Numbered from the stretch's first letter, positions 16,807-27,061 are shown. The stretch is DNA of 64,000 nucleotides from an uncultured Oscillospiraceae bacterium (GCA_934466475.1 CAKSLI010000001.1:1-64000); one strand, 5' to 3'. The notes: generated by a model from the letters alone, not told the origin. Made by a program: numbers and translations.

Positions 16807-17736
16807 TCAGCCCATACTGAGTATCCTGGCAATTACGCTTCCCTCATAAACTATCGGATATTCCCTCAGCGAGAATATCAGCCCGTCAGCAGGAGCCGTG
16901 ACCTCCTCCTCAACGGTTCCGGTTATCGGGGTGACTATCTCACCGATGACTGCGCCCTTCTGCACCCACATATTGTGTTCTACCAGCGGTATAAAAATTC
17001 CGCTTTCTACGGAATGTATCACATTTACTGCACCATCCGTGCTTACCATGGGGTGCGTTATCTTCTGCTCCGGGACGCTCCAGATACCGAGGTGCGACAT
17101 AAGGTTGAATATTCCGGTCAGAAGCTGACGGCAGTATGCCTTTGTTATCCTCTGACCCACGCCCATTTCAATGACCAGGGTAGGCACGCCCTCCTGCCTG
17201 AGCGCATACGCAAGGGAACCCTCTCCGACCGCGTTGGAATCATGAACCCACACGAAATCAGTATTCAGCAGCTTGGCGTATTTCAGCAGATGCGAGCTGT
17301 CGCCGCTCGGTATCCTGACCTGCGGGATCTCCCTGATGAAGATATTGCTTGCATGGATATCCACGCAGATATCCGCGCCCTTTATGTCTGCAACAAGCTT
17401 AGCTGCAACATTTTCCGCGATTGCTCCGTCCTCGCTCCCCGGGAACACACGGTTCATGTCCAGCCCCGACATTGGCACGGCGCGGCTGACAGCCTCCATT
17501 CCCAGTGGATTTATAGACGGATAGATGTCCACTGTGCCCCGGAGATTCGACATATTCGCGGTTATCTGGCGCACCAGCTCGTAGCAGACATACTGACCCT
17601 CCAGCTCGTCGCCATGTATTCCGGTGACGATCGCTATGCGCTTTCCGTCCTCGCAGCCCACGCCTTTCAGACTGTTCTTCTTTATTGTGAATTCCTCGTC
17701 CGCCGGCAGTCCAACGGATACCAGAGTCTCTATCAT
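16807..17736 (-). CDS. Succinylglutamate desuccinylase/aspartoacylase-family hydrolase
   Basis: 309 residues, M14-like zinc amidohydrolase fold. Zinc ligands are in place: His41 and Glu44 in GIHGDELEG and His128 in VDIHAS. NRVFPG and EMGVGQ further mark the family, and a C-terminal beta/lipoyl-like part (about 230-309) is present. Known members deacylate N-acyl amino acids. It is the third gene of an apparent operon, 13 bp after the giant ABC permease, so it may process something the transporter moves or a signal it responds to; that is inference. A shorter-motif paralogue at 59074 has lost these ligands. Confidence 0.88.
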   Translation of the reverse strand: MIETLVSVGLPADEEFTIKKNSLKGVGCEDGKRIAIVTGIHGDELEGQYVCYELVRQITANMSNLRGTVDIYPSINPLGMEAVSRAVPMSGLDMNRVFPGSEDGAIAENVAAKLVADIKGADICVDIHASNIFIREIPQVRIPSGDSSHLLKYAKLLNTDFVWVHDSNAVGEGSLAYALRQEGVPTLVIEMGVGQRITKAYCRQLLTGIFNLMSHLGIWSVPEQKITHPMVSTDGAVNVIHSVESGIFIPLVEHNMWVQKGAVIGEIVTPITGTVEEEVTAPADGLIFSLREYPIVYEGSVIARILSMG

Positions 17737-17749
17737 ACGATTACCCCCA

Positions 17750-20700
17750 TTATTCCACAGATTTCAGAGATTCCACCATGCTTATGCGCTTCAAGTCGCG
17801 GCGCATGATGAAGTTCACTATCAGCGAGAACGCCACGGTTATCAGGAACGCCCACAGGAACGACAGCGGATGTATGGTTCTTCCGAACATCACCTCGTCA
17901 ACCTCGGCGGTCTCAACGATAAACTGCGTCAGTGCAACTCCCGCGCCCAGTCCAAGCACGGCTCCCATTACTGAAAGTATATTGTTCTCCCGGAACACAT
18001 AGCTTGAAACCTCGTTATCATAGAATCCAAGCACTTTGAGCGTTGCAATCTCACGTATACGTTCCGTAATATTCACGTTCGTGAGATTATACAGCACCAC
18101 AAACGCCAGCGCACCCGCGGACACTATCAGCACGACAACTACGAGGTCCATTATCTTCATCATGTCCTCAAAGGTCTTGGAAGCGCCTGAATTCATCGAA
18201 ATGCTGAGCACTCCGTCTACCGACATCATCTTTTCCTTGAAGATATTCTGCTCGGCCTCATCGGCGGTTATGCCATTTTTAAAGTAAACGATGTTGAATT
18301 CCGGATCGGAACCAAACAACTCCGCGTATTTTCCTTCTGGAATATACAAATAGTTGCCTGCATAATGCTCCGTTACCGCGCCTATTGTGACCGGAACGCT
18401 CTCGCTGTCGCTTATTTTCAGCATCACCTGCTCTCCCTGCTTTACATTAAGCAGCTTCGTGAGTTTTTCGGTGGCGATTATCCCGCCCTCGGCGGTCTCA
18501 AAGCTGAGCTTTTCGCCGGACTTTCTGTCGCGGAAAACTATCATATCCTCGAAAGTAGCCGTGTCTTCAAACGCCGTGACGTAACACTGGACGTTGCCAC
18601 TGTCCGTTGTCAGAGTGTACTGCTTTATCAGCGCCCTTGTGTACTCCGTGTCCGGATTATAGTCAAGAAGCGCGTCATATATCCCCTGCGGATCGCAGTC
18701 GGTGTCATACGCAATAAACCCGGAGTATTGATTCAGTGTTTTATACTGTAAGTCAACGATGTCTCCTATGGAATCCTTGAGTCCGAAGCCGGTAAGCGAC
18801 AGCGCCGTGCACCCCGCGATCCCGACTATTGTCATGAACATTCTGCGCTTGTACCTGAACAGATTCCGCCCGGATACCTTTCCGAAGAACGAAAGGTGAT
18901 TCCACAGGAAACCTATCTTCTCCAGGAACACCCGTTTCCCCGCTTTTGGAGCCTTCGGGCGCATGAGCTCTGCGGGAGTTCCCGCAAGGGCGCTCTTTAC
19001 GCTGAAGAATACGGTAAGGGCTATTGCCGCCACCATGCTTCCCGCAGAGGTGATAATGTTCATTGCACTTAACTCGAAGTAATAACTTGTGATAATATAC
19101 ATCATGCTATATGCAAACATGATGATGAACGGGAACAGGAACATTCCGATAAAAGCCCCGACAAGGCTTCCGGAAGCTGCCGCGATGACCGCGTATGCCA
19201 TATACTGCCGCATTATCACATGGTCGGCATAGCCAAGGGATTTCAGCGTGCCGATCTGCATACGCTGTTCCTCGACCATTCTTGACATGGTAGTCAGGCA
19301 GACCAGGGCTGCCACCAACAGAAAGAATACCGGAAATATTGCGGATATCCTGTCTATTCTCTCGGAATTGCTTTTATACTCCGAGTAGCCGGGATTGTCG
19401 TCACGGTCGAACACGTACCACTTTGCTTCGCCGGCGTCCTCTATCTGCTTTCTGCCATCAGCGATCTTCTTTTCGGCGTCAGATATCTCCTGCTCGAATT
19501 CTGCCCTGCCGTCCTCGTATTCTTTCAGGCCATCGGCGTACTTCTGCTTCGCTTCTTCAAGATCCTTAACGCCCTGCTCGTAATCGGCCTTTCCGTCAAG
19601 GAACTCCTGCTCCTTTTCGGCTAACTCTGCAGCTCCGTCATTGTACTGCCTTTCAGCGTCAGCGAGCTTGTTCTTTCCGTCATTGAGCTGCTTCAGGCCG
19701 TCAGAATATTCCTTGTAGCCAGCGTTATACTGCTGAACTCCGTCCTCGTATTTATCGTAATTATCAAGATATTGCTTCAGACCATCGATATACTGCTGTT
19801 TCCCCTGGTCGAGCTGCTCCTGCGCGGCTTCAAGCTGCGCTTCCCCTGCTGTTATGGCGTTTTCGTTCTCTGAGATAAGCGCATAATTCTGGTCAAGCTG
19901 CTCCTTTGCTGCGTCAAGCTGGATTTTCGCCTGGTCAAGCTGAGTCTTAGCTCCGTCAAGCTGCTGCTTTGTCTGCTCAAGCACCGCCCTCTGCTGAATG
20001 AGATCCGGGGCTTCCGTGCCGAGCAAAGCCTCTGCCTGCTCAAGCTGTGCCATTCCCTGCTCATACTGGGCAAGAGCGGAGTTGTACTGCTCCAGATTTG
20101 CGGTGTATTCCGCAAAACCGCTGTCATACTGCGCCTGTCCCTCAGCTAGCTGGGCCTTTCCGGTTTCAAGCTGCTGTTTTCCGGATTCAAGCTCTGCGCG
20201 TTTGCTGTCTATTTCCGCCTGACCCTCATCAAGCTGCTTTTTACTGTCATCAAGGGTCTGTTTGGCTTCATCAAGCTGTGCTCCCGCTTCTGCGAGCTGC
20301 TTTCGGCTGTCTGCAAGAGTTTTCTCCGCGTCGTCAAGCTTCGCCTGATTTTCCTCTATTTCTGCCTTGCCCTTGTCTATCTCTGATTTTGCGTCGGCAA
20401 GCGTCTGCTTTGCCTCGGATATCTGCTTTTCTCCGTCAGCTATGTCTGCGGCGGCTTTTTCAAGCTCCTTTTCGCCGTCGGCTATTTGTATTTTGGCGTC
20501 GTCAAGCTCCGCCTTTGCGTCATCAAGCTTCTGCTGTCCCTCAGCTTTTCCGTCCGCAAGTTCTTTCTCACCGTCGGCTATTTTCTGCTGAGCCTCGCCG
20601 ATTACCTCGTCATATCGTATCTCGCTGCGCGAAATCCCGAGCTCCTCAAGCTTGTCCGAGATATTCCCGCGGAGCTCGTCATACTGGTCGGAATAGCTTG

Positions 20701-21367
20701 AAAGCGCCGTCAGCTCGTCAGACCTGACATATACTTCGGTATACACGTCCTGTGTGAAGTTGCTTCCCATTACATACAGAAAAGCGTCCAGTGAACCATC
20801 GCCTATTGTGGTGCTTCCGCGCTGGGTTATTGATATATACATCGGAGTATCGAATTTGCCGACTACGGTGTATTCCCGATGCTTCAGCGGGAATTCGTCT
20901 GCTTCAGTGGGATCAGTCAGCGTGATCTTACTGCCGACCTTTATCCCGGCTTTCAGCTTGCTGGAGTTAAGTATACACTCGTCCTCGGATTCCGGCATTC
21001 TCCCCTCTGTTATATCAAGAGCATTCATGCTGCTTGATTCGTTAAGAGAATATGCCCGAGTGTAATTATCCTGGCCTTCAAAACTCAGAGTTAAATCCGT
21101 ATACTTTGACCCGACTGCCTCGCTCACTCCTTCGACAGAAGAAAGCGCTTCGATATCGCACTCGGTAAGTCCAAATGTGGACATCACTCTCAGATCAAAT
21201 AACTGGTGCTCATCATAGAAATTATCGGCGGATATCTTCATATCGTTTCCTGTTGCGCGCACTCCGCTGAAAAAACCTACGCCAATGGCACATATCGTGA
21301 ATATCGAAAAGAATCGGTTCTTGGTCTTTTTTATCTCCCGGAAGAGATTCTTGGTCACAGCCCTCAA
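17750..21367 (-). CDS. Giant FtsX-type ABC transporter permease with long coiled coil
   Basis: 1205 residues. There is one transmembrane helix near residues 19-36, an extracytoplasmic domain to about 250, and then a nearly uninterrupted coiled coil of about 390 residues (about 257-646). The coiled coil is built from short units rich in ADGEKEL, LDDAKAEL and QLDEAKQ. Three helices and an FtsX domain follow (about 672-810), then a second extracytoplasmic domain, then a C-terminal FtsX domain with three helices (about 1085-1205; ERIREIATLKVLGF). It is paired with the ATPase 13 bp upstream. Related Clostridial and Lactobacillales proteins are annotated as predicted permeases; roles in envelope sensing or peptide-antibiotic response are known for smaller relatives. 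Confidence 0.92.
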   Translation of the reverse strand: MRAVTKNLFREIKKTKNRFFSIFTICAIGVGFFSGVRATGNDMKISADNFYDEHQLFDLRVMSTFGLTECDIEALSSVEGVSEAVGSKYTDLTLSFEGQDNYTRAYSLNESSSMNALDITEGRMPESEDECILNSSKLKAGIKVGSKITLTDPTEADEFPLKHREYTVVGKFDTPMYISITQRGSTTIGDGSLDAFLYVMGSNFTQDVYTEVYVRSDELTALSSYSDQYDELRGNISDKLEELGISRSEIRYDEVIGEAQQKIADGEKELADGKAEGQQKLDDAKAELDDAKIQIADGEKELEKAAADIADGEKQISEAKQTLADAKSEIDKGKAEIEENQAKLDDAEKTLADSRKQLAEAGAQLDEAKQTLDDSKKQLDEGQAEIDSKRAELESGKQQLETGKAQLAEGQAQYDSGFAEYTANLEQYNSALAQYEQGMAQLEQAEALLGTEAPDLIQQRAVLEQTKQQLDGAKTQLDQAKIQLDAAKEQLDQNYALISENENAITAGEAQLEAAQEQLDQGKQQYIDGLKQYLDNYDKYEDGVQQYNAGYKEYSDGLKQLNDGKNKLADAERQYNDGAAELAEKEQEFLDGKADYEQGVKDLEEAKQKYADGLKEYEDGRAEFEQEISDAEKKIADGRKQIEDAGEAKWYVFDRDDNPGYSEYKSNSERIDRISAIFPVFFLLVAALVCLTTMSRMVEEQRMQIGTLKSLGYADHVIMRQYMAYAVIAAASGSLVGAFIGMFLFPFIIMFAYSMMYIITSYYFELSAMNIITSAGSMVAAIALTVFFSVKSALAGTPAELMRPKAPKAGKRVFLEKIGFLWNHLSFFGKVSGRNLFRYKRRMFMTIVGIAGCTALSLTGFGLKDSIGDIVDLQYKTLNQYSGFIAYDTDCDPQGIYDALLDYNPDTEYTRALIKQYTLTTDSGNVQCYVTAFEDTATFEDMIVFRDRKSGEKLSFETAEGGIIATEKLTKLLNVKQGEQVMLKISDSESVPVTIGAVTEHYAGNYLYIPEGKYAELFGSDPEFNIVYFKNGITADEAEQNIFKEKMMSVDGVLSISMNSGASKTFEDMMKIMDLVVVVLIVSAGALAFVVLYNLTNVNITERIREIATLKVLGFYDNEVSSYVFRENNILSVMGAVLGLGAGVALTQFIVETAEVDEVMFGRTIHPLSFLWAFLITVAFSLIVNFIMRRDLKRISMVESLKSVE

Positions 21368-21380
21368 AACAGCACCCCCG

Positions 21381-22082
21381 TTACCATTCGATTTCTTCTA
21401 CCGGGGTAGGAGCTTCATTCTTTATTATCTCCGCGACCCTGCTGTTCTTTATTTTGATAACCCGGTCAGCCATAGGCGCTATCGCAGAATTGTGCGTTAC
21501 CAGTATCACGGTCATTCCATCTATGCGGCAGGTATCCTGAAGGAGCTTCAATATCACCTTTCCGGTATTGTAATCCAGTGCGCCGGTAGGCTCATCGCAC
21601 AGCATGAGCTTCGGCTTCTTGCTGAGCGCCCTCGCGATAGAAACGCGCTGCTGTTCACCGCCGGAGAGCTGCGCCGGAAAGTTGTTAAGCCTCTCACCCA
21701 GCCCCACTTTCTGGAGTATATCAGCCGCGGGTATGAAATCCTTGGTAGTCTGCGCTGCGAGCTCCACATTTTCCTTTGCGGTGAGATTCGGCATAAGATT
21801 ATAGAACTGGAATATAAATCCCACATCAAACCGACGGTAATTAGTGAGCTGCTTCCGGTTGAACCTGTCAACCCGGGCTCCGTCCACGGAAATAACGCCC
21901 TCATCACAGGTATCCATTCCGCCAAGCATATTGAGCACGGTAGTCTTTCCGGAGCCGCTTGGCCCTACGATTATCGCAAATTCGCCCTTTTCAATGTCAA
22001 AGGTCATTCCGTCCGCTGCATTTATCGTGACCTCGCCCATGTGGTAGCGCTTGTACACATTATCTAGTGTAACGAATGCCAT
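21381..22082 (-). CDS. ABC transporter ATP-binding protein (MacB/LolD class)
   Basis: 233 residues, one complete nucleotide-binding domain: Walker [10 protein letters not shown] (about residues 40-48), Q-loop in [17 protein letters not shown], signature LSGGEQQR, Walker [13 protein letters not shown], and the H-switch VTHN. It powers the FtsX-type permease immediately downstream (gap 13 bp), with an aspartoacylase-family enzyme third in line. It follows serS by 138 bp with no clear terminator between, so some read-through is possible. Confidence 0.95.
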   Translation of the reverse strand: MAFVTLDNVYKRYHMGEVTINAADGMTFDIEKGEFAIIVGPSGSGKTTVLNMLGGMDTCDEGVISVDGARVDRFNRKQLTNYRRFDVGFIFQFYNLMPNLTAKENVELAAQTTKDFIPAADILQKVGLGERLNNFPAQLSGGEQQRVSIARALSKKPKLMLCDEPTGALDYNTGKVILKLLQDTCRIDGMTVILVTHNSAIAPMADRVIKIKNSRVAEIIKNEAPTPVEEIEW

Positions 22083-22220
22083 ATTTTTTCTCCAATCTGT
22101 CTGATTTTACCCGCGTGCCTTATAAGAAAGCAGGCAGAGAAAGCCGCCGCCAGACCCCAACTTGCGTCAGTACGCCCGGACGCCGGTTAACCCTGCCTCC
22201 TTTTCATTTTATCTAACCAA

Positions 22221-23501
22221 TCAGCCTATCTTGGACTTGCCGCCCATGTAAGGTCTGAGCACCTCCGGGATGTTGACGGTCCCGTCAGCATTCAGGTTGT
22301 TCTCAAGGAATGCGATAAGCATTCTGGGAGGTGCAACAACGGTATTGTTCAGTGTGTGTGCGAAATACTTCTTGCCGTCCTCGCCCTTTACGCGGATCTT
22401 AAGTCTGCGTGCCTGTGCGTCGCCCAGATTGGAGCAGCTGCCGACCTCGAAGTACTTCTTCTGTCTGGGAGACCATGCCTCAACATCGTAGCTCTTTACC
22501 TTGAGGTCAGCGAGGTCGCCGGAGCAGCACTCGATCGTTCTGACAGGAATATCCATGGAACGGAACAGATCAACTGTATTCTGCCACAGCTTGTCGAACC
22601 ACATCTTGGATTCCTCAGGCTTGCAGACAACGATCATTTCCTGCTTCTCAAACTGGTGGATTCTGTAAACTCCACGCTCCTCGATTCCATGCGCGCCCTT
22701 CTCCTTACGGAAGCAGGGAGAATAGCTGGTGAGGGTTCTCGGCAGAGTCTCCTCGTCAAGAATGGTGTCGATAAACTTACCGATCATGGAATGCTCAGAG
22801 GTACCGATAAGATAGAGATCCTCGCCCTCGATCTTGTACATCATAGCGTCCATCTCATCAAAGCTCATAACGCCGGTAACTACGTTGGAACGGATCATAT
22901 ACGGAGGAATGCAGTATGTGAATCCGCGGTCGATCATGAAATCCCTTGCATACGCCAGTACTGCGGAGTGAAGTCTTGCGATGTCGCCCATCAGATAATA
23001 GAAGCCGTTTCCTGCAACCTTTCTTGCGCTGTCAAGATCGATACCGTTGAGGCGCTCCATTATCTCGCTGTGATAGGGAATCTCGAAATCCGGAACAACC
23101 GGCTCGCCGTAACGCTTTATCTCAACGTTTTCGCTGTCGTCCTTGCCTATCGGAACGGTCGGATCAATGATGTTCGGAATGGTCATCATTATCTTCTTTA
23201 CCTTCTCGGAGAGCTCCTCTTCCTGAACCTCAAGAGCCTTCAGCTCATCGGAGAATTCCTTAACCTGAGCCTTAGCCTTTTCAGCCTCGTCCTTCATACC
23301 CTTTGCCATGAATCCGCCAACTTCCTTGGCTATGCGGTTCTTGTCAGCCCTGAGCTGGTCGCCGCGCTGCTGTGCCTTACGGAGCTGTGCGTCCAGTTCG
23401 ATGACCTCGTCAACCAGCGGGAGCTTGCGATCCTGGAACTTCTTCTTGATGTTCTCCTTAACTACGTCAGGATTCTCTCTTAAAAACTTAATGTCTATCA
23501 T
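22221..23501 (-). CDS. serS: Seryl-tRNA synthetase
   Basis: 426 residues, the normal SerRS length. An N-terminal antiparallel coiled coil (about 27-105) reaches the long arm of tRNA-Ser; the class II catalytic core follows, with motif 2 in SYSPCFRKEKGAHG and motif 3 in PPRMLIAFLENN. ATG at 23501. It lies 48 bp downstream of parB with no terminator or T-box between, so it is probably transcribed with the parA-parB genes. Known: serS often lies near origins in Firmicutes. Confidence 0.97.
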   Translation of the reverse strand: MIDIKFLRENPDVVKENIKKKFQDRKLPLVDEVIELDAQLRKAQQRGDQLRADKNRIAKEVGGFMAKGMKDEAEKAKAQVKEFSDELKALEVQEEELSEKVKKIMMTIPNIIDPTVPIGKDDSENVEIKRYGEPVVPDFEIPYHSEIMERLNGIDLDSARKVAGNGFYYLMGDIARLHSAVLAYARDFMIDRGFTYCIPPYMIRSNVVTGVMSFDEMDAMMYKIEGEDLYLIGTSEHSMIGKFIDTILDEETLPRTLTSYSPCFRKEKGAHGIEERGVYRIHQFEKQEMIVVCKPEESKMWFDKLWQNTVDLFRSMDIPVRTIECCSGDLADLKVKSYDVEAWSPRQKKYFEVGSCSNLGDAQARRLKIRVKGEDGKKYFAHTLNNTVVAPPRMLIAFLENNLNADGTVNIPEVLRPYMGGKSKIG

Positions 23502-23549
23502 TTTCTTTGCCTTTCTTTTTATGAATTCAGGTATTTGCCTGTATTATGT

Positions 23550-24398
23550 TTACTTTACGTCCATCAGACGGAGTATTCCCTCCAGCTGATCCTTGTCCTC
23601 GAAGCTTATCTGAAGCGTATTGGTCTTTCTTCCCTCGCAGATACGCACCTTTGTGCCCAGCGCTTCGCCAAGGCTCATTTCTACCTCGGTGTAGTACGCC
23701 ATTCTCGGCTTTATCTGCTTCTGCTCTTCTTCCTGCTTTGCCTCTCTCTTGGCAATAGCCTCGATGCTTCTTACGCTGAGTTCACCCTCGGAGGCTCTAA
23801 CTGCGATCTCAGTCATGAGCGCAGGATCCTTTATTGCTTTCAGTGCCTTGCAATGACCTGCGGACAGCTTTCCATCGGCAAGCAAATCCCTCACGCCGTT
23901 AGGCAGCGACAAAAGTCCAAGGCTGTTGGCAATGGATGAACGCGCCTTGCCGAGAGCCTTTGAGAGCTGATCCTGCGTCATTTTATAGGTGTCTATAAGT
24001 TCCTTGTAGCCCTGCGCTTCTTCAATGGGATTCAGGTTTTCACGCTGGAGGTTCTCGATAAGAGCCACCTGCATGACTTGTTCCTCTGAAAGGTCGTCCC
24101 GGATCACAACAGGAACCTCGCTGAGTCCAGCTATCTTTGCTGCTCTCCAGCGCCTTTCACCGGCAACTATCTGATAATTTCCAGTCGCAAGCGGTCTTAC
24201 AAGCAGCGGCTGGAGTATTCCGTTGACGCGTATGGATTCTGCGAGCTGCTCCATTGCTTCCTTATCGAAGTTCTTTCGCGGCTGTCCCTTGTTTGGCTCA
24301 ATTTCAGAGAGCCGTAGAGTTCTCAGCCCCTCGGATTCCTCCATGTTGTTGTCATCGAAAAGGCTGCTGAAATCGCCGCCGATTCTCTTATTGCTCAT
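23550..24398 (-). CDS. parB: Chromosome partitioning protein ParB
   Basis: 282 residues from the ATG at 24398, chosen for GGAGAAG upstream; it overlaps the parA stop by 11 bp. ParB is a CTPase clamp that loads at parS and spreads to organise the origin. Seen are the CTP-binding GERRWRAA motif, the DNA-binding helix-turn-helix [21 protein letters not shown] in the following helix, and a C-terminal dimerisation domain. The Arg in GKARS and Gly in SAGH are the residues that distinguish parS-binding ParB from Noc. This is one of two paralogues here. Five parS-like sites lie within 5 kb. Confidence 0.95.
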   Translation of the reverse strand: MSNKRIGGDFSSLFDDNNMEESEGLRTLRLSEIEPNKGQPRKNFDKEAMEQLAESIRVNGILQPLLVRPLATGNYQIVAGERRWRAAKIAGLSEVPVVIRDDLSEEQVMQVALIENLQRENLNPIEEAQGYKELIDTYKMTQDQLSKALGKARSSIANSLGLLSLPNGVRDLLADGKLSAGHCKALKAIKDPALMTEIAVRASEGELSVRSIEAIAKREAKQEEEQKQIKPRMAYYTEVEMSLGEALGTKVRICEGRKTNTLQISFEDKDQLEGILRLMDVK

Positions 24399-25179
24399 TA
24401 TTCTTCTCCATTTCGCGCACCTTATCAAGTACTTCCTTGGAAAGCCGCTTGTATGCGTCAGCTCCCTTGGAATTCTTGTCGTAAAAGATTATCGGTTCGC
24501 CGTGGCTCTGTGCTTCCGTTATTCTGACATTACGCGGAATCTGGGTCTTGAAGATAACATCCGCCGGAAAGGTCCTTTTGATATCGCGCATTATTTCGTT
24601 GCTGGCAACAAGTCTGCGGTCCATCATTGTGAATACGATTCCCATAAGCTGAAGGTCCTTGTTTGCAGAGCGCTTCACTTTCTTCACGGTCTGCATGAGC
24701 TGTGCCAGACCTTCAAGTGCGAACGGCTCGCAAACCATCGGCACGATTATTCTGTCGCATGCGATCATTGCATTTATTGCCAGAATTCCAAGAGACGGCA
24801 GGCAGTCAACGATGATCACATCGTAATTATCCCTCACCTGAAGAATAACCTTACGGAGCTGGTGATTTCTCTGTTCAACGTCCGCCAGCTGTAATTCGGC
24901 CTCACAGAGCTGATTTGTCGCCGGGATGATATCAACGTTCTTATATCTTGTCTTTATGATACCGTCCTGTGGGCGTGCTTCCCCCATGATTATTTCATAA
25001 GTAGAAACATCCAGCGTTTTTTTCTTGATTCCAAAGCCTGTTGTGGAATTTCCCTGCGGGTCAAAATCTATCAGCAGCACCTTTTTACCTAGCGAACCAA
25101 GACCTGATGCAATATTTATCGCAGTCGTTGTTTTTCCAACGCCGCCCTTCTGATTCACTATGCCAATAACAGCGCCCAC
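24388..25179 (-). CDS. parA: Chromosome partitioning ATPase ParA (Soj)
   Basis: 263 residues. Deviant Walker A NQKGGVGKTTTAINIA at residues 8-23, then LLIDFDPQGN and VDCLPSLG. It is a DNA-binding MinD/ParA ATPase that acts with ParB in origin segregation and can influence DnaA. It overlaps parB and is preceded by a 212-bp gap carrying four parS-like sites, a layout suggesting that ParB or Noc loading could affect its transcription. Confidence 0.96.
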   Translation of the reverse strand: MGAVIGIVNQKGGVGKTTTAINIASGLGSLGKKVLLIDFDPQGNSTTGFGIKKKTLDVSTYEIIMGEARPQDGIIKTRYKNVDIIPATNQLCEAELQLADVEQRNHQLRKVILQVRDNYDVIIVDCLPSLGILAINAMIACDRIIVPMVCEPFALEGLAQLMQTVKKVKRSANKDLQLMGIVFTMMDRRLVASNEIMRDIKRTFPADVIFKTQIPRNVRITEAQSHGEPIIFYDKNSKGADAYKRLSKEVLDKVREMEKNNEQ

Positions 25180-25259
25180 TATATCTCCCCCTTATCTATA
25201 ATATCATATCTCTATTATAGCATACTCTATAAAAAAAATAAAGACCTTTTTATAAAAAA

Positions 25260-25275
25260 TGTTCCACGCAGAACA
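25260..25275. promoter_or_regulatory. parS-like site 1
   Basis: TGTTCCACGCAGAACA: parS consensus TGTTTCACGTGAAACA with four differences, still roughly symmetrical. First of four in the noc-parA gap. Confidence 0.6.
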
Positions 25276-25297
25276 ATATTCCGACATTTTATTGTAA

Positions 25298-25313
25298 CGT
25301 TCCACGTAGAACA
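25298..25313. promoter_or_regulatory. parS-like site 2
   Basis: CGTTCCACGTAGAACA: core TTCCACGT kept, one arm imperfect. Confidence 0.6.
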
Positions 25314-25334
25314 TTACGTTTTACTGTCGAATTC

Positions 25335-25350
25335 TGTTTCACGCGAAACA
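25335..25350. promoter_or_regulatory. parS site 3
   Basis: TGTTTCACGCGAAACA, one base from the Bacillus parS consensus. It is the best match in the window. Confidence 0.85.
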
Positions 25351-25373
25351 TTTTGGGGGAGATTGTCGAAAAT

Positions 25374-25389
25374 TGTTCCACATGGAACA
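25374..25389. promoter_or_regulatory. parS-like site 4
   Basis: TGTTCCACATGGAACA: 7-bp arms TGTTCCA/TGGAACA are perfect, and only the centre (CA for CG) deviates. It touches the noc stop codon. Confidence 0.7.
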
Positions 25390-25391
25390 AT

Positions 25392-26219
25392 TCAGATTTC
25401 TGCGGCAGAATGTATCTTTATAATGTACTCATAGCAGTCGCCTACGCGATTCATTGCCGCTTCGCAGTCAATATTAGCTTCTTTCATGGTGCGCACGATT
25501 TTATTTATGCTGTTTATGTAGAGACGTGGTACCGGGAACACAAACTTTCTCCTTGGACCCGGTTTGGGAGGCTGCGCTTTTTTAGGAGCACCATTGAGAA
25601 GACCGTCTATAAGCCTCTCCGTCTGTTCAATATTCAGTCTGTTTATGATGACCTCTCCGAGAGCATGAACTCGCAGCTTCTGGTCGTCAATTCTTATCAG
25701 CGCCCGTGCCTGACGTTCAGATATGTTCCCGCGGACCAGCAACCCGCGCTCAGAATCCGAGAATTTAAGAAGCCGCAGTTTATTTGCAATGGTCGATTGC
25801 GCCTTTCCGAGACGTGCGGCGGCCTCCTCCTGCGTAAGTCCGTAATAGCTGATCAGCTTTTCAATTGCCATTGCCTCCTCAAAATAACTGAGGTCCCTGC
25901 GCTGTATGTTTTCGATAAGAGCAAGCACCGCAGAACGCTCATCGTCTGCTTCGATAACGATACACGGAACTTCGGAGAGCCCGCATATCTTTGCCGCCCT
26001 GAGCCTGCGCTCGCCGCTGACTATCTCGTAATTCACACCGCATTTGCGGACATTGATAGGCTGTAAGATTCCATTTTCGCGAATGCTTTCAGCAAGCGAA
26101 GCAAGCTCCTTTTCATCAAACTCGCCGCGAGGCTGAGAACGATTCGGCACAATAAGCCCAACGTCCACCGAAATAACGCGCTGAATCTGCTTTTCTTTAT
26201 TTTTGAATAAACCTGTCAT
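25392..26219 (-). CDS. noc: Nucleoid occlusion protein Noc (ParB paralogue)
   Basis: 275 residues, ParB/Noc fold with GERRLRAA (CTP motif) and the helix-turn-helix GKAQSTIANKLRLLKF. The Gln and Lys in AQSTIANK and the Arg in ISERQAR match the specificity residues of Noc, not of ParB, so it should prefer NBS-type sites. The N-terminus MTGLFKNKEK could form the short amphipathic helix that tethers Noc to the membrane. The order rsmG-noc-parA-parB is the one known in Bacillus. No clear NBS was found in this window. The function is assigned from residues and synteny. Confidence 0.9.
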   Translation of the reverse strand: MTGLFKNKEKQIQRVISVDVGLIVPNRSQPRGEFDEKELASLAESIRENGILQPINVRKCGVNYEIVSGERRLRAAKICGLSEVPCIVIEADDERSAVLALIENIQRRDLSYFEEAMAIEKLISYYGLTQEEAAARLGKAQSTIANKLRLLKFSDSERGLLVRGNISERQARALIRIDDQKLRVHALGEVIINRLNIEQTERLIDGLLNGAPKKAQPPKPGPRRKFVFPVPRLYINSINKIVRTMKEANIDCEAAMNRVGDCYEYIIKIHSAAEI

Positions 26220-26300
26220 ATCAATACCATCCTTTCACGATTTATGCAGTTCCGTTGTGTTGACTTAATTATAACATGAGCAGGAAATAATATCCACAAT

Positions 26301-26339
26301 AAAAAATCGCATTTCCACTTATATTAAGTGAAAATGCGA
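26301..26339 (-). terminator. Terminator of rsmG
   Basis: The stem TCGCATTTTCACTT / AAGTGGAAATGCGA (minus strand, one mismatch) is followed by TTTTTT. A TATAAT for noc lies just upstream of noc, at 26268-26273 on the minus strand. Confidence 0.85.
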
Positions 26340-26353
26340 CATGATATCAGATT

Positions 26354-27061
26354 TTACAGCGGCTTTTTCGAGATATTGGCGGAGCTTCTGGGGTATTTTG
26401 TCGGAGTCTGCGATATTTTTTTCACCACAACAAGCCGCCTGCTGTCGCCGTTAGGAATAGTGTAGTCCTTTATCAGGCTGATTTCTCCACCGAGCTTTGC
26501 AACAGCGCCGACGGCTGAGTCAATGTCCTCATTGACGGATTTCAGAGCAATAAAGCTGCCACCTACCTTAACAAAAGGAACGCAGTATTCCGAAAGAACC
26601 GGCATTGCCGCAACCGCGCGGGCAGTTGCGAAATCAAAGCACTCGCGCTTTTTTCTTCCGAGTTCTTCGCTGCGCGCATGGATTATCTCAGCCTTCACGC
26701 CGATCTCCTTGCAGACAAGTTCAAGGTAAACACAGCGCTTGTTCAGGCTGTCACAGAGCGTACCTTTCAGATCTGGTCTTACTACCAGAAGCGGAAGCGC
26801 CGGAAATCCTGCGCCGGTTCCAACGTCAATAAACGAGCTCCCCTGCGGAAAATCCACCATAAAGAACGGAAGCACACTGTCCACAAAATGCTTCACGACA
26901 ACTTCCTCGAAATCCGTAATTGAAGTGAGATTAACATTCTTATTGTACTCCACCATGAAATCACAGAGCTTTACCAGCTTCTCCGACATTTCAGCGATTA
27001 TAGTTATTCCCGCCTCTGCGAATTTATCTGTTACGAATTGTGTTCTTTCAGCGTCATTCAT
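26354..27061 (-). CDS. rsmG: 16S rRNA m7G527 methyltransferase
   Basis: 235 residues from the ATG at 27061, which has GGAGGTG 7 nt upstream; it overlaps the mnmG stop by 8 bp. SAM-dependent GidB fold: [15 protein letters not shown] is the SAM-binding loop, and [10 protein letters not shown] the following motif. It methylates G527 (E. coli numbering) of 16S rRNA; loss of the enzyme gives low-level streptomycin resistance in known bacteria. It is translationally coupled to mnmG, as in most Firmicutes. Confidence 0.95.
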   Translation of the reverse strand: MNDAERTQFVTDKFAEAGITIIAEMSEKLVKLCDFMVEYNKNVNLTSITDFEEVVVKHFVDSVLPFFMVDFPQGSSFIDVGTGAGFPALPLLVVRPDLKGTLCDSLNKRCVYLELVCKEIGVKAEIIHARSEELGRKKRECFDFATARAVAAMPVLSEYCVPFVKVGGSFIALKSVNEDIDSAVGAVAKLGGEISLIKDYTIPNGDSRRLVVVKKISQTPTKYPRSSANISKKPL

